Below, in pieces: positions 34,170 through 42,865 of a stretch of DNA of 43,136 nucleotides. The translations under genes and the position numbers were made by a program. How positions within the stretch are numbered: the stretch's first letter is position 1; each line of letters opens with the position of its first letter. The notes beneath the pieces were generated by a model that searched no databases, had not been told where the DNA came from, and worked only from the letters and a program-made list of their open reading frames with translations. The DNA is from CBFDBF01 sp050287725 (lineage in GTDB: Bacteria; Pseudomonadota; Gammaproteobacteria; Chromatiales; Chromatiaceae), in assembly GCA_050287725.1 (NCBI GenBank), contig JBNKCL010000031.1, positions 1-43,136 on the forward strand, read 5' to 3'.

Positions 34170-35054
34170 ATGTCGACTCGACCCATGAAGAAACTGCTGT
34201 CCAGCCTGCTGTTGGTGCTCCTCAGCGGGGCGACGTATCTCCTGTCGTCGGTGGAGATCCCGGTGGTCGATCATCAGTCCGAGGCCTACTTCGACAGCGC
34301 GCTGACGGGAGCGACCCTGGCCTATGCCACCACCCGCGGCGTCAATGCGGTGGTGAGCGTACTGAAAGAGTCGGAGATCGACATTGCACCGGCCGGTGTC
34401 GGCGTGACCCTGGCCGCCGGGCAGATCCTCGACCCCATCGACGACATGACCGAGCGGTTGTCGGACGTACTTGTAATGGCCATCGTCTCTCTCGGCATCC
34501 AGCGGCTCGGCTACGAGATCGGCACGGCAATCTCATTCAAGGCAGTGGCGGTATTGCTGCTCGGGTTCATCCCGGTAATCTGGTTCAATCAGCGCGCCCG
34601 GCAAACGTTGCCGCGCCTGTTGCTGAAAAGCTGTATTGTTTTGTTGGCACTGCGTTTCCTGCTGCCCATCTCTTCGTTGATAAACGATTCCCTCTACCAG
34701 AACGTCCTGCAAGGCCGGATCGAAGAGGCGAAACAGGGGCTGTCGATCGTCTCCTCGGATTATGAAGAGTTATCGACGATTCAGCCGGAAGAGGAAGGCG
34801 GATTCCTCTCCTCGCTGGGAAATGCCGGCGACAAAATTGACGAGATCCGGCAGGCCTGGTCACGAATCGCGGACAATGCGGAAAATGTGATCAGTTCGCT
34901 GCTGACGCTGACCACCATGTATATCGCGCTGTTTTTGCTCCAGGTCCTTTTGATCCCGCTGGGAATGCTCTGGTTGTTGCTGAAGCTGGTTAATTACACC
35001 GGGCCAAGGGTACTGGTCGAGCAGAACCCTAATCTGTCGCAACAAGCCGATTGA
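34170..35054 (+). CDS. Conserved multi-pass membrane protein, unknown function
   Basis: The 294-residue protein has an N-terminal membrane segment (KKLLSSLLLVLLSGATYLL), a ~75-residue periplasmic-looking stretch, about three further segments between residues 90 and 170, a charged ~65-residue loop and a long hydrophobic C-terminal hairpin (~235-275). I do not recognise its family. I chose the ATG at 34170, with GGGAGG just ahead; an in-frame TTG at 34158 overlaps that site. It is divergent from the carboxypeptidase, and the hydrolase gene follows within 30 bases. Confidence 0.75.
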   Translation: MSTRPMKKLLSSLLLVLLSGATYLLSSVEIPVVDHQSEAYFDSALTGATLAYATTRGVNAVVSVLKESEIDIAPAGVGVTLAAGQILDPIDDMTERLSDVLVMAIVSLGIQRLGYEIGTAISFKAVAVLLLGFIPVIWFNQRARQTLPRLLLKSCIVLLALRFLLPISSLINDSLYQNVLQGRIEEAKQGLSIVSSDYEELSTIQPEEEGGFLSSLGNAGDKIDEIRQAWSRIADNAENVISSLLTLTTMYIALFLLQVLLIPLGMLWLLLKLVNYTGPRVLVEQNPNLSQQAD

Positions 35055-35083
35055 CGTATTGTCTGCTCTGGTATTTGCGCCGC

Positions 35084-35779
35084 ATGTTAACTCTAGTGTT
35101 ACTCCCCGGCATGGATGGTACCGGCACTTTGTTTGAGCCATTGGCGGCCGCAATCGGAGAGAGAGCGGCAATAAAGGTCGTACGTTATCCAGTGGATCAG
35201 GATTTGGGTTACGAGGAGCTGCAGAAGATCGCGGAGAATGCATTGCCGGAGGAAGGGCCGTTTATAATACTGGGCGAATCTTTCTCCGGTCCTGTTGCCG
35301 TATCGCTTGCCGCCGCCGCCGATGCCAGACTGAAAGGCCTGGTTCTTTGTTGCTCGTTTGTCAGCAGTCCGCGCCGGGTTTTTGCATGGATCAAGAGATG
35401 TGCGATTTTTCCGCCCCTGGCTTTATTGCCCCGACCACTTGTTGATTATGTTCTATTGGGAAGCTTCCGTACCCCGGCGTTATCAGCGGCGCTTTGGGGA
35501 GCGGTGTCCCTGGTTCAAACGCATGTTTTTCGGCGGCGGTTGCGGGAGTTATTAAGCGTCGATGTTACAGACCGGCTTAAAGCTGTTGGGGTTCCAGTCC
35601 TGTACTTGCGGGCATCCCATGACCGAGTGGTTCCGGCGACAGCGTCGGCTTTGGTGAAAGAGTTTGCGCCACAAACCGATATAGTTGAGATCGAGGCGCC
35701 TCATTGTCTACTCCAGGTGGCTCCTGGGGAGGCTGCCGAAGCGATTATGCGTTTTGCAAATACATATTGTGTAGGCTGA
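35084..35779 (+). CDS. Alpha/beta hydrolase
   Basis: The 231-residue protein has the alpha/beta-hydrolase oxyanion region LLPGMDGTG, the nucleophile elbow GESFSG (Ser near residue 82), the acid in LRASHDRVVP and the catalytic His in APHCLLQ. No signal peptide is present. The substrate is unknown; an esterase, thioesterase or peptidase is possible. I start it at the ATG at 35084 because the upstream TTG (35051) overlaps the preceding gene. It is followed after 5 bases by a small membrane protein gene. Confidence 0.83.
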   Translation: MLTLVLLPGMDGTGTLFEPLAAAIGERAAIKVVRYPVDQDLGYEELQKIAENALPEEGPFIILGESFSGPVAVSLAAAADARLKGLVLCCSFVSSPRRVFAWIKRCAIFPPLALLPRPLVDYVLLGSFRTPALSAALWGAVSLVQTHVFRRRLRELLSVDVTDRLKAVGVPVLYLRASHDRVVPATASALVKEFAPQTDIVEIEAPHCLLQVAPGEAAEAIMRFANTYCVG

Positions 35780-35784
35780 TTTGA

Positions 35785-36336
35785 ATGCTTAGCTTCTTAA
35801 CGAAATTGTTGATCGTTTTTTTGTTTGTTTTGATGGCTATGCTTGCCGCGGGTCTGTTCGGAGCCTTGCACGATCAGATCAGTTATACGGTTTCGCCGGA
35901 GTATTTCACGCGCTTTAAATTTCCCATGTTTCATTTGCTGGATGCGAATGTGCCTGAGCGCATTCGCGCAGCGGAAGTCGGCTTTCTCGCTTCCTGGTGG
36001 ATGGGAGTGCCGCTGGGTTTGCTGACCGGAGCGGCGGGTTTCATCCATAAGGATGTCGCGAAAATGCGTTCCGCTCTGTTTCTATCGCTGCCGATCATAG
36101 TGGGTTTTGTGCTTGTTTTTGCCCTGTGCGGCCTGCTCTACGGCTATGTCCAGACCCAGTCAATTGACCTTGCGGGCTATCGCGGCTGGTATATTCCGGA
36201 GGGTGTGCGGGATCTGCGCAGATTTCTCTGTGCCGGGTATATGCACAATTCCGCCTATTTGGGGGGCGTGGTTGTAATCCCGGTTGCCTGGTTGTTTCAT
36301 CTGGTATATCGGCGCAAGCATGAAACTGCAAAGTAA
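35785..36336 (+). CDS. Hypothetical four-segment membrane protein
   Basis: The 183-residue protein has four predicted membrane segments (~5-28, ~68-88, ~97-122, ~152-175) and a loop containing GYRGWYIPEGVRDLRRFLCAGYMHN. I do not recognise the family. It lies 5 bases after the hydrolase and 21 bases before another small membrane protein, so these are likely co-transcribed. Confidence 0.72.
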   Translation: MLSFLTKLLIVFLFVLMAMLAAGLFGALHDQISYTVSPEYFTRFKFPMFHLLDANVPERIRAAEVGFLASWWMGVPLGLLTGAAGFIHKDVAKMRSALFLSLPIIVGFVLVFALCGLLYGYVQTQSIDLAGYRGWYIPEGVRDLRRFLCAGYMHNSAYLGGVVVIPVAWLFHLVYRRKHETAK

Positions 36337-36357
36337 AAAAAGGGGGAAGGAGGCTCT

Positions 36358-36891
36358 ATGAATGAAAATAAATCCACATTCGTGACGGTTGTGGCCTGGA
36401 TATTCATCGTGTTGAGCGGCTATGCGGTTGCGATTTCGCTGCTACAGAACGTCATGGTCCATGTGATGTTCAAATCGGAACAGTTTCCGGACATGCCCCA
36501 TGAGATGCCGTTCGGCGCATCCTTCGTATTCAGTAACATGCAACTGATAGTCTTCGCGGTGTTTCTGATTTTAGTGATGACGTTAATCGCCTCGATCGGA
36601 TTGCTCAAGAGAAAGAACTGGGCACGCTTGACCTTTATCGTATTTTTATCGCTCGGTATATTGTGGAGTTTGGGGGCGATCGTACTGCAGGCGGTGTTCT
36701 TCAGTACCATGCCGGAAATGCCGCGCGGACCGCGGGCGGAAGATTTCGATACGATGCTGACCGTCATGCGGTGGTTCATGTTTATTTTCGGCGTCGGTAT
36801 CGCGGCGCTGTTCGGTTGGATTATCAAGCGATTGACGTCGGAATCGGTGAAGCGGGAGTTCAATGCCGCTGTTCGGCCGGCCGGCGAATAA
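36358..36891 (+). CDS. Hypothetical four-segment membrane protein
   Basis: The 177-residue protein has four membrane segments (~8-32, ~55-80, ~88-112, ~138-160), with a Met-rich acidic stretch (EQFPDMPHEMPFG) between the first two. A GGAGG-like site (GAAGGAGGC) precedes the ATG. The layout resembles generic small integral membrane proteins, and I cannot name a function. Confidence 0.75.
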   Translation: MNENKSTFVTVVAWIFIVLSGYAVAISLLQNVMVHVMFKSEQFPDMPHEMPFGASFVFSNMQLIVFAVFLILVMTLIASIGLLKRKNWARLTFIVFLSLGILWSLGAIVLQAVFFSTMPEMPRGPRAEDFDTMLTVMRWFMFIFGVGIAALFGWIIKRLTSESVKREFNAAVRPAGE

Positions 36892-36924
36892 GGCGCGCGA
36901 AGTAATGGCGGTCTGGATGTGGAA

Positions 36925-37833
36925 ATGACGACACCGAAAAAGGTCACTGCGTTGTTGCCGGCCTACCAGGCCGCGGATTTCATCCAGGCGAGTCTGGATT
37001 CGTTATCGGCACAGACCCACCCGGATTTCAATGTGCTGGTCTCAGTCGATCTCTGCGAAGACGACACCTATGCGGTCTGTCAAAGGCACGCCGAGAAGGA
37101 TGCGCGGTTTCAGGTGATCAGGCAGTCGCAGCGTCTCGGCTACGTCGGAAATTGTAATTTTCTTCTCGCTCAGGCGGACGCGGATTACGTGCTGTTCGCG
37201 TTTCACGACGATGTTCTGGACCCCGAATACGTCACGAAACTGGCTGCGGTGCTTGATCGGCGCCCCGAGGTGGTGATGTGCTATTCGGATGTATTGTTGA
37301 CCGAGGCGGACGGCAGCCAGGAACACTGGGCATACACCGAACTGGATGGGATCAGCGACCCGGTCGAGCGGGGCGTCAGGATGGCGGTTATGACCGGTTT
37401 CTGGTGGGTGCCCAATCGGGGGCTGTTCCGGTTGCAGCAAACACGGCGAATCGGCGGGTTGAAGACCCATGGCGCCGGAGAGTTTTCCGCCGACTGGCCG
37501 TGGTTGTTTCATATGAGTCTGCTGGGCGAGTTCGCGCGGGTGCCGGAAACGTTATGCTTCAAGTACTATAAACCGGGCAGCATCTCCCGAAGCTGGAATT
37601 TTTCGGACCGGCAATGGTATGAAGTGGGCGCATCCTGTATGCGGGAGCTTTGGAATTCCGGATTGTCGGGTGACGAGAAGCTGAAAGTGGCCATCCCCCT
37701 CATGAGCGGCCTGGTGAAGCTGCAATCCCGATTGATGCGGGAACCGACGGATAAAAACCGGGGCGGTGCGGAGGTGTTCGGCGGCGGTCCCGGCAGGGAT
37801 GTTAACGCGAGCCGGATCAGGCCCCGAAACTGA
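36925..37833 (+). CDS. Glycosyltransferase family 2 protein
   Basis: This 302-residue protein has the GT-A fold signatures of family 2: VTALLPAYQAADFIQASLDSL, VSVDLCEDDT, RLGYVGNCNFLLAQADADYVLF and the metal-binding HDDVLDPEY (DxD-like). The middle EFSADWPWLFHM probably carries the catalytic acid region. No membrane segment is seen. The acceptor is unknown, and no polysaccharide cluster surrounds it. The start is ATG 36925, with GTG 36919 an alternative. The last ~25 residues (GGGPGRDVNASRIRPRN) look like a loose tail. Confidence 0.85.
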   Translation: MTTPKKVTALLPAYQAADFIQASLDSLSAQTHPDFNVLVSVDLCEDDTYAVCQRHAEKDARFQVIRQSQRLGYVGNCNFLLAQADADYVLFAFHDDVLDPEYVTKLAAVLDRRPEVVMCYSDVLLTEADGSQEHWAYTELDGISDPVERGVRMAVMTGFWWVPNRGLFRLQQTRRIGGLKTHGAGEFSADWPWLFHMSLLGEFARVPETLCFKYYKPGSISRSWNFSDRQWYEVGASCMRELWNSGLSGDEKLKVAIPLMSGLVKLQSRLMREPTDKNRGGAEVFGGGPGRDVNASRIRPRN

Positions 37834-37892
37834 ACGGTCCGCGGACGGGTGCGGCTGCCGGGATACGCCCGTAGTTGATAATAAGGATAACC

Positions 37893-38264
37893 ATGCTGCA
37901 AACCGCCGCCTTGCTTCTGTTTCTGATCGGATTGGTCCACTCCTATCTGGGCGAACGCTATATCCTGATCCGGCTGTTCCGCAGCGGCAAGGTGCCGCAT
38001 CTGTTCGGAAGCGACGCCTTCCCCAAAGGCACGCTGCGGTTTGCCTGGCACATGACCACCTTCGCCTGGTGGGGGTTCGCCTATCTGCTGCTGGCGATCG
38101 CTTACGGATCGGCTGACCTTCAAGGCGCCGTTCTGAAAGTAGTGGCGGCGGTTTTTCTCCTGACCGGACTGTTGGCCTTCGGTTTCACCAAAGGCCGGCA
38201 CTTGAGTTGGCTGGTGTTTTGGACGGTGGCCGGACTGGCGTATTACGTATCGCTTGCCGGATGA
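37893..38264 (+). CDS. Hypothetical small membrane protein
   Basis: The 123-residue protein has four predicted membrane segments (~2-20, ~50-70, ~76-97, ~103-121) and a conserved-looking soluble turn with HSYLGERYILIRLF. AAGGAT lies a few bases ahead of the ATG. I do not recognise the family. It follows the glycosyltransferase by 59 bases. Confidence 0.72.
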   Translation: MLQTAALLLFLIGLVHSYLGERYILIRLFRSGKVPHLFGSDAFPKGTLRFAWHMTTFAWWGFAYLLLAIAYGSADLQGAVLKVVAAVFLLTGLLAFGFTKGRHLSWLVFWTVAGLAYYVSLAG

Positions 38265-38319
38265 CGGCTTCGCATCAGAATTGATTTTCGGAGCAGAAAT
38301 AAGCAGTGGCCCGCCTATT

Positions 38320-38337
38320 TGTAGGAATTTTCCTACA
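38320..38337. promoter_or_regulatory. TGTAGGAA-TT-TTCCTACA palindrome
   Basis: Two 8-base arms flank a TT centre, in the 215-base gap 38265-38479 upstream of the LCMT-type methyltransferase. A near-identical palindrome occurs at 43061-43076. Its form fits an operator for a dimeric regulator such as a LuxR/FixJ-type protein, but the regulator is not identified. The rest of the gap holds no gene. Confidence 0.65.
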
Positions 38338-38415
38338 GCGCTCCATGGCAAATATAGAATTCGATCCCGAAAATTGAGAACGGAACATCGCATGCCACAG
38401 TGGTAGTACATGTAC

Positions 38416-38433
38416 CATAACGCACTGTCGGTG
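38416..38433 (+). promoter_or_regulatory. CATAA-N5-TGTCGGTG block, repeated at 43092
   Basis: CATAA (38416-38420) and TGTCGGTG (38426-38433) recur with the same 5-base spacing at 43092-43109, each time downstream of a GTAGGAA palindrome. The distance from the palindrome differs (about 78 versus 15 bases). It may be part of a promoter or an mRNA leader element. Confidence 0.5.
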
Positions 38434-38479
38434 CGATCGTCATAAGTATTTATTGGATATTAATGCAGGGAGCAACAAA

Positions 38480-39313
38480 ATGAACTCAGTCTCAAATACC
38501 GCGTATTACTGCTGCGGTGTAAGAATGGAGGATGCCAACAGGGTCCGGCCGGTCTGCAATGACGTATATGCAGAAAGATTCATGGACGAGAAAGGCAGGC
38601 GGATTTTCGAGCCGTTCAAGACCGAAAAAATGCCCAACATTTCAAATATTACGAGATGCCGCCTGATCGATGATCATCTTCAGGCCGAATTGGCGGAAAA
38701 CGGGCAACTGACCATTATTAATATCGGAGCAGGATTCGATACCCGGCCATACCGTCTGGCGGGAGGCAATTGGGTGGAGTTCGATGATCCGCAGATCGTC
38801 AGTTACAAAAACGACAAGTTGCCGGTGGAAGAGTGCTCTAATCCTCTCAGGCGCATCGCAATTGACTTCTCGCGTGAGTCATTGGCGGAGAAACTGGCGG
38901 AAGAAAGCAGAGGGGAGCACGTCGTTTTCGTGATTGAGGGCGTATTCATGTACCTGGAACCGGAGGCCATTATGACCACCATTGACACGATCCAGGAATT
39001 ATTCCCCCGGCATACGCTGTATTGCGATTTAATGACGAAAAGGTTTTTTACCAAGTACTCTCAAAGCATACATTCAAAGCTGGTGGCATCCGGCGGCGTA
39101 TTTACGGAACGCCCCGAATCTCCGGAAGAGATTTTCATTCGGCGTGGCTATAAAGAGACCGAACGTACCCCGACGTTCAGGCGGGCGAAGGATCTCGGTA
39201 TCCTCTGGAGTGAAGCCAAGATTCCGAAATTTGTCATGTGGCTTATGTTGAATTACATTTCGAAAGACCTGAATGGCTATGCCGTGCACCGTTTGAGTTT
39301 CGGCAAACAGTGA
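38480..39313 (+). CDS. LCMT/PPM1-family SAM-dependent methyltransferase
   Basis: The 277-residue protein has the family's SAM motif INIGAGFDTRPYRL (residues ~81-94), the acidic turn VEFDDPQIVSYK, and FVIEGVFMYLEP. Eukaryotic members methylate the C-terminal carboxylate of proteins; bacterial ones (TcmP type) mostly act on small molecules, often in secondary metabolism. GGGAG lies 7 bases ahead of the ATG at 38480; an upstream TTG at 38453 is unlikely. The upstream region holds a palindrome and block shared with the window end, so it may belong to a regulated set. A CC pair (YYCCG) near the N-terminus is notable. Confidence 0.85.
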   Translation: MNSVSNTAYYCCGVRMEDANRVRPVCNDVYAERFMDEKGRRIFEPFKTEKMPNISNITRCRLIDDHLQAELAENGQLTIINIGAGFDTRPYRLAGGNWVEFDDPQIVSYKNDKLPVEECSNPLRRIAIDFSRESLAEKLAEESRGEHVVFVIEGVFMYLEPEAIMTTIDTIQELFPRHTLYCDLMTKRFFTKYSQSIHSKLVASGGVFTERPESPEEIFIRRGYKETERTPTFRRAKDLGILWSEAKIPKFVMWLMLNYISKDLNGYAVHRLSFGKQ

Positions 39314-39477
39314 AAACTCATCGGAAAGGATGAAAATGAGCGGCTACCGTTTCCGCGTATGCCGGAAAGCATAAATCTGCATTGCGGGCATCCGTTTGAT
39401 TCGTGCCATCGGCCGGAGAATGGGAGTGACATGAGAGCCGACCGCATAATCACCCGCCAGGCATGTAAAGGAAAATC
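39314..39477. other. Intergenic gap with a possible 14-codon ORF
   Basis: The gap between the methyltransferase and the YCII gene has one short reading frame at 39330-39374 (+), 14 codons and rich in Arg/Lys, with GGAAAGG directly ahead of the ATG. No homology can be claimed and it may be chance. Confidence 0.25.
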
Positions 39478-39732
39478 ATGATTCGATATTTGGTTACAAC
39501 ATTCCGCACACCGGAATTCCAGGCCTCCGTCATCGACGAACACTACGCATTCCTCGATCGTTTGAGACAGCAGGGAAAGCTTGAGTTGGCCGGGCCGTTT
39601 ACAGACAAGTCCGGCGGTGCTTACCTGATTAAGGCGGCCGATCTGGAAGAGGCCAAGGCATTGGCTTTTAGCGATCCGGTGCATACCTCCGGATCCTCGA
39701 TAGTCGCCGTCTACGAATGGGATGCAAAGTGA
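39478..39732 (+). CDS. YCII-related (YciI-like) protein
   Basis: The 84-residue protein has the YCII ferredoxin-like fold pattern with the His of DEHYAFLDRLRQQGKL and AGPFTDKSGGAYLI. Such proteins are small, putative catalytic or adaptor domains of uncertain function. AAAGGA lies ahead of the ATG. It lies 165 bases downstream of the methyltransferase on the same strand. Confidence 0.85.
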   Translation: MIRYLVTTFRTPEFQASVIDEHYAFLDRLRQQGKLELAGPFTDKSGGAYLIKAADLEEAKALAFSDPVHTSGSSIVAVYEWDAK

Positions 39733-39829
39733 TAGACTTGTCGCACCCGGCGCTCAAGCGTGACGGCGCAAAGGTGCGCTGCCCCTGAGTTTCACAGCAA
39801 CCTGAAAAGCCAGGAATGATTCAACCGGC

Positions 39830-41152
39830 ATGACCAAGCTCGGAACAAAGAGCCTCGGATTCTGGGAGGTGACGGCGATCGGGGTGGGCGGCATGGTCGG
39901 AGGCGGTATCTTTGCCGTTCTCGGCCTGTCGGTGGAACTCACCGGCGGCGGATCGCCGATAGCCTTTCTGATTGCGGGCATTGTCGCCCTCGTTACCTCT
40001 TATTCGTACGCACGGCTCTCCGTCACTTTCCCGAGTCAGGGAGGAACGGTGGCGTTCCTGGACCGGGCGTTCGGCCCGGGCCTGCTGACCGGGAGCGCGA
40101 ACATCCTGCTCTGGATAAGTTACATCGTCATGCTCTCTCTGTATGCCTATGCCTTCGGGAGCTATGGGGCGTCGTTCTTCCCGAAAGCCTCGCACCCTTT
40201 CTGGAAGCATATTCTGATCACGTGCAGTATCGTCGGTATCACCGGTCTGAACATGCTGAACGCCAAGCTGATCGGCGAGGCGGAAGACTGGATCGTGCTC
40301 CTGAAGTTGATAATCCTGTCCCTGTTTATCGGGATCGGTGTGTGGGGCGTTGACATTACCAGACTGGAACCGTCGGCCTGGTCATCACCGCTGGACCTGA
40401 TCGCGGGCGGGATGATCATTTTTCTCGCCTATGAGGGATTCGAGTTGATCGCCAACACGGCGCGGGATGTGCGGGATGCGCATAAGATCTTGCCCCGCGC
40501 GTTCTATTCAAGCGTTGTTTTCGTGATAATTCTTTATGTGCTGATCGCCGGGGTTACGGTCGGGACCCTGCCTCTCGACCGGATCGTGGCAGCGAAGGAT
40601 TACGCGCTGGCGGAAGCGGCCCGGCCATCCCTGGGACAGACGGGGTTCATCCTGATCGCCTTCGCGGCCATGCTTTCGACTGCTTCGGCCATCAATGCCA
40701 CGGTCTACGGTGCGGCCCGGCTGAGTTACGTCATCGCAAAAGACGGGGAGCTGCCGGAGATCCTGGAAAAAAAGGTTTGGGGAAAGCCGATCGAAGGGTT
40801 GTTGATCACATCAGGGGTTACCCTGTTGATCGCCAATCTGGTCGACCTCTCCAGTATGTCGACAATGGGAAGTGCGGGTTTTCTCCTGATCTTTGCGGCG
40901 GTCAATGCCGCCAACGTGGTGCTGGCGAAAGATACGCGGAGCAGGCGTTTCCTCTCGCTGCTGGGAGTCGGGCTTTGCCTGGGGGCACTAGGGGCTCTGA
41001 TCTGGCAGACCGGGAGCAGTTCCCCCGGGCAGCTCTGGTTCCTGTTCGCAATGGTCGGGATATCTCTGTTCATTGAAGGCTCCTTTCGCGTGGTTACAGG
41101 GCGGACGATGAACCTTTCAAATCACAATAAGAGAAACGCATCGGGGCCATGA
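39830..41152 (+). CDS. APC-superfamily amino acid permease
   Basis: The 440-residue inner membrane protein has about 12 membrane segments. The unwound helix-1 signature GVGGMVGGGIFAVLG and the helix-6 block FLAYEGFELIANTARDVRDAHKILPRA are typical of amino acid/polyamine/organocation transporters. The substrate cannot be read from the sequence. The C-terminal ~15 residues are a polar tail. Its stop overlaps the next gene's ATG (ATGA), so the two are coupled. Confidence 0.9.
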   Translation: MTKLGTKSLGFWEVTAIGVGGMVGGGIFAVLGLSVELTGGGSPIAFLIAGIVALVTSYSYARLSVTFPSQGGTVAFLDRAFGPGLLTGSANILLWISYIVMLSLYAYAFGSYGASFFPKASHPFWKHILITCSIVGITGLNMLNAKLIGEAEDWIVLLKLIILSLFIGIGVWGVDITRLEPSAWSSPLDLIAGGMIIFLAYEGFELIANTARDVRDAHKILPRAFYSSVVFVIILYVLIAGVTVGTLPLDRIVAAKDYALAEAARPSLGQTGFILIAFAAMLSTASAINATVYGAARLSYVIAKDGELPEILEKKVWGKPIEGLLITSGVTLLIANLVDLSSMSTMGSAGFLLIFAAVNAANVVLAKDTRSRRFLSLLGVGLCLGALGALIWQTGSSSPGQLWFLFAMVGISLFIEGSFRVVTGRTMNLSNHNKRNASGP

Positions 41153-41600
41153 AGAAGCTTACGTCTAATAGTACGTTTTTCAATAAAAGGGTTTTCCCGG
41201 TTATCTGGTTTGGGATTCTTGCGCTCGCGGTTGTGTTGCCACAATTAAGTGGCGGCAAAAATGCTCCTGAGCCCATATTTTTCATTTTTCCGGTACTGAT
41301 GGCCGTATTCGGCTATTTCATAATGAAAAAGCTGGTTTTCGATTTGATCGATGAGGTATATGACGAGGGCGACACACTGCTGTTCAAAAACGGAGGAAAA
41401 GAGGTCCGGGTCCATCTTCGGGATATCAAGAATGTCAGCTATCAAACCATGATAAACCCGGCGAGGGTGACGATAAATCTCAGGTATGAAACGGAATTGG
41501 GGAAGGATCTGAGTTTTCTCCTCCTATGAGCATCATTCCTTTTAAGAAAAATAAAGAGATAGAAGAGTTGATTGACCGAATAGATCAGGCCAGGGGCTGA
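41149..41600 (+). pseudogene. Membrane-anchored hypothetical protein split by a one-base frameshift
   Basis: The first frame (41149-41529) encodes 126 residues: two membrane segments (~15-32 and ~42-60) and a small beta-rich domain ending LGKDLSFLLL. Slipping back one base at the TTTT near 41513-41517 continues the reading as SFSPPMSIIPFKKNKEIEELIDRIDQARG (split here into its parts: SFSPPMSIIPF, then KKNKEIEELIDRI, then DQARG), ending at a TGA at 41598-41600. That tail looks like the natural C-terminus of such proteins. One missing T (deletion or sequencing error) would explain it. The gene is translationally coupled to the permease through ATGA. Function unknown. Confidence 0.7.
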
Positions 41601-41731
41601 CAGAATCAAAGGGGCCGGACCCGATTGTAATTTAATTCAAACACTTGCCGTGTGGGTTCATTGAAGTCTGACTTCTCTGATTACAATATTAGTGCGTGCA
41701 ATGTAATGACCGATTGGCGTACAGTAAGCGC

Positions 41732-42073
41732 ATGATGCTAAATCCCGACCAAATAACGAAAGAGCCGTCGAGCCTGACATGTAATAGCTGTGGCTTATGT
41801 TGTAAAGATTATGCCTATGTTCAGCTTTCTCAAGCTGACGTCAAAAGACTTGAGGGTTTCACCGGCCTTGCCGCGGAAGAGTTCTCAGACAGCAGTGACA
41901 AGGAAGGCAAGTTGCGGTTTATGAGTTTTCAGGACAACGGAGACTGCGTCTTTCTCAGGACGGTAAACGGCGCCTATTCATGCGGCGTATATGAAGCGAG
42001 ATCTGACACCTGCCGGAATTACCCGACGACCGAAAGCCAGATCGAAACCTGCCGCCGGAACAGCAACCGCTGA
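41732..42073 (+). CDS. YkgJ-family cysteine-cluster protein
   Basis: The 113-residue protein has the CxxCGxCC cluster (CNSCGLCC) near the N-terminus, later cysteines (GDCVFL, YSCGVYEAR) and CRNYPTTESQIETCRR, the pattern of putative zinc- or iron-chelating YkgJ domains. These proteins have no settled function. The ATG at 41732 (or 41735) is chosen over a GTG at 41696. The gap 41601-41731 before it has no gene. Confidence 0.85.
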   Translation: MMLNPDQITKEPSSLTCNSCGLCCKDYAYVQLSQADVKRLEGFTGLAAEEFSDSSDKEGKLRFMSFQDNGDCVFLRTVNGAYSCGVYEARSDTCRNYPTTESQIETCRRNSNR

Positions 42074-42151
42074 CGAGAATAACGGGGATAAAAATCAATC
42101 GGGCCCACCCTTATTGATCTATTGATCCGAGTTTTTTTGGGGAACAGAGAA

Positions 42152-42865
42152 ATGCCGATGTTTCGGAAATGGATGGCCGTTCTTGTTTTTGCTGTCTCGA
42201 CATCCGGCTGGGCGGCCGAGGAGGCGCCTGCCTCCGTCGACGACGCAAGATTCGGGCAGTTGCTGGATGCGGGGACGCAGTTGGTGGTGTCGGGTCAGCC
42301 GGCAGAAGGGATTGCGGATTTCGACCAGGTCATCGCCGGATACGAGCAGGCCTATCGGGAAGAGGGAACCAAATACTATTGCGCACGCGGATCGACGGAA
42401 TCGCTCGCCTATCTCCTTGAGGCCGCAAACGCGAAAACGTCGGCGCGGGTTGTTTCGGACAACTGGGCGTATGCATATTACATGAAAGCCTATTCCCTGG
42501 TTGAGCTGGGACGCTTGGCGGAAGCCAAAGAAGTGCTGAACCGGGCGATCGCGCTGTCACCGCATAATTCCCAGTTTCTTTCCGAGCTCGGAAATCTCTA
42601 TCAACGCGATAAAAACTGGCCCAAGGCGCTGGAAACGTTTCAAGCCGCGGCGTCCGCCGCGCAGGGGTTCTCTCCTCCCGACCGAAAAAATGCTGAACTG
42701 GGTCTCGCCTGGCGCGGTATCGGATATGTATATGTCGAACAAGGCAGACTCGACGAGGCCGAACAAATGTATCTTCAGTGCCTCGAACTCGATGCCTCGG
42801 ACTCCAAGGCGGTGAACGAGCTGCGGTACATTCAGGGTCTCCGCGCCAAGGCCGGAGGTCAGTGA
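42152..42865 (+). CDS. Exported tetratricopeptide-repeat protein
   Basis: The 237-residue protein has a signal peptide (WMAVLVFAVSTSGWAAEE) and several TPR motifs. The clearest are NWAYAYYMKAYSLVELGRLAEAKEVLNRAIALSP, here in two parts (NWAYAYYMKAYSL and VELGRLAEAKEVLNRA), and GIGYVYVEQGRLDEAEQMY. TPRs mediate protein contacts; the partner is unknown. I chose the ATG at 42152 over an upstream TTG at 42122. Confidence 0.87.
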   Translation: MPMFRKWMAVLVFAVSTSGWAAEEAPASVDDARFGQLLDAGTQLVVSGQPAEGIADFDQVIAGYEQAYREEGTKYYCARGSTESLAYLLEAANAKTSARVVSDNWAYAYYMKAYSLVELGRLAEAKEVLNRAIALSPHNSQFLSELGNLYQRDKNWPKALETFQAAASAAQGFSPPDRKNAELGLAWRGIGYVYVEQGRLDEAEQMYLQCLELDASDSKAVNELRYIQGLRAKAGGQ

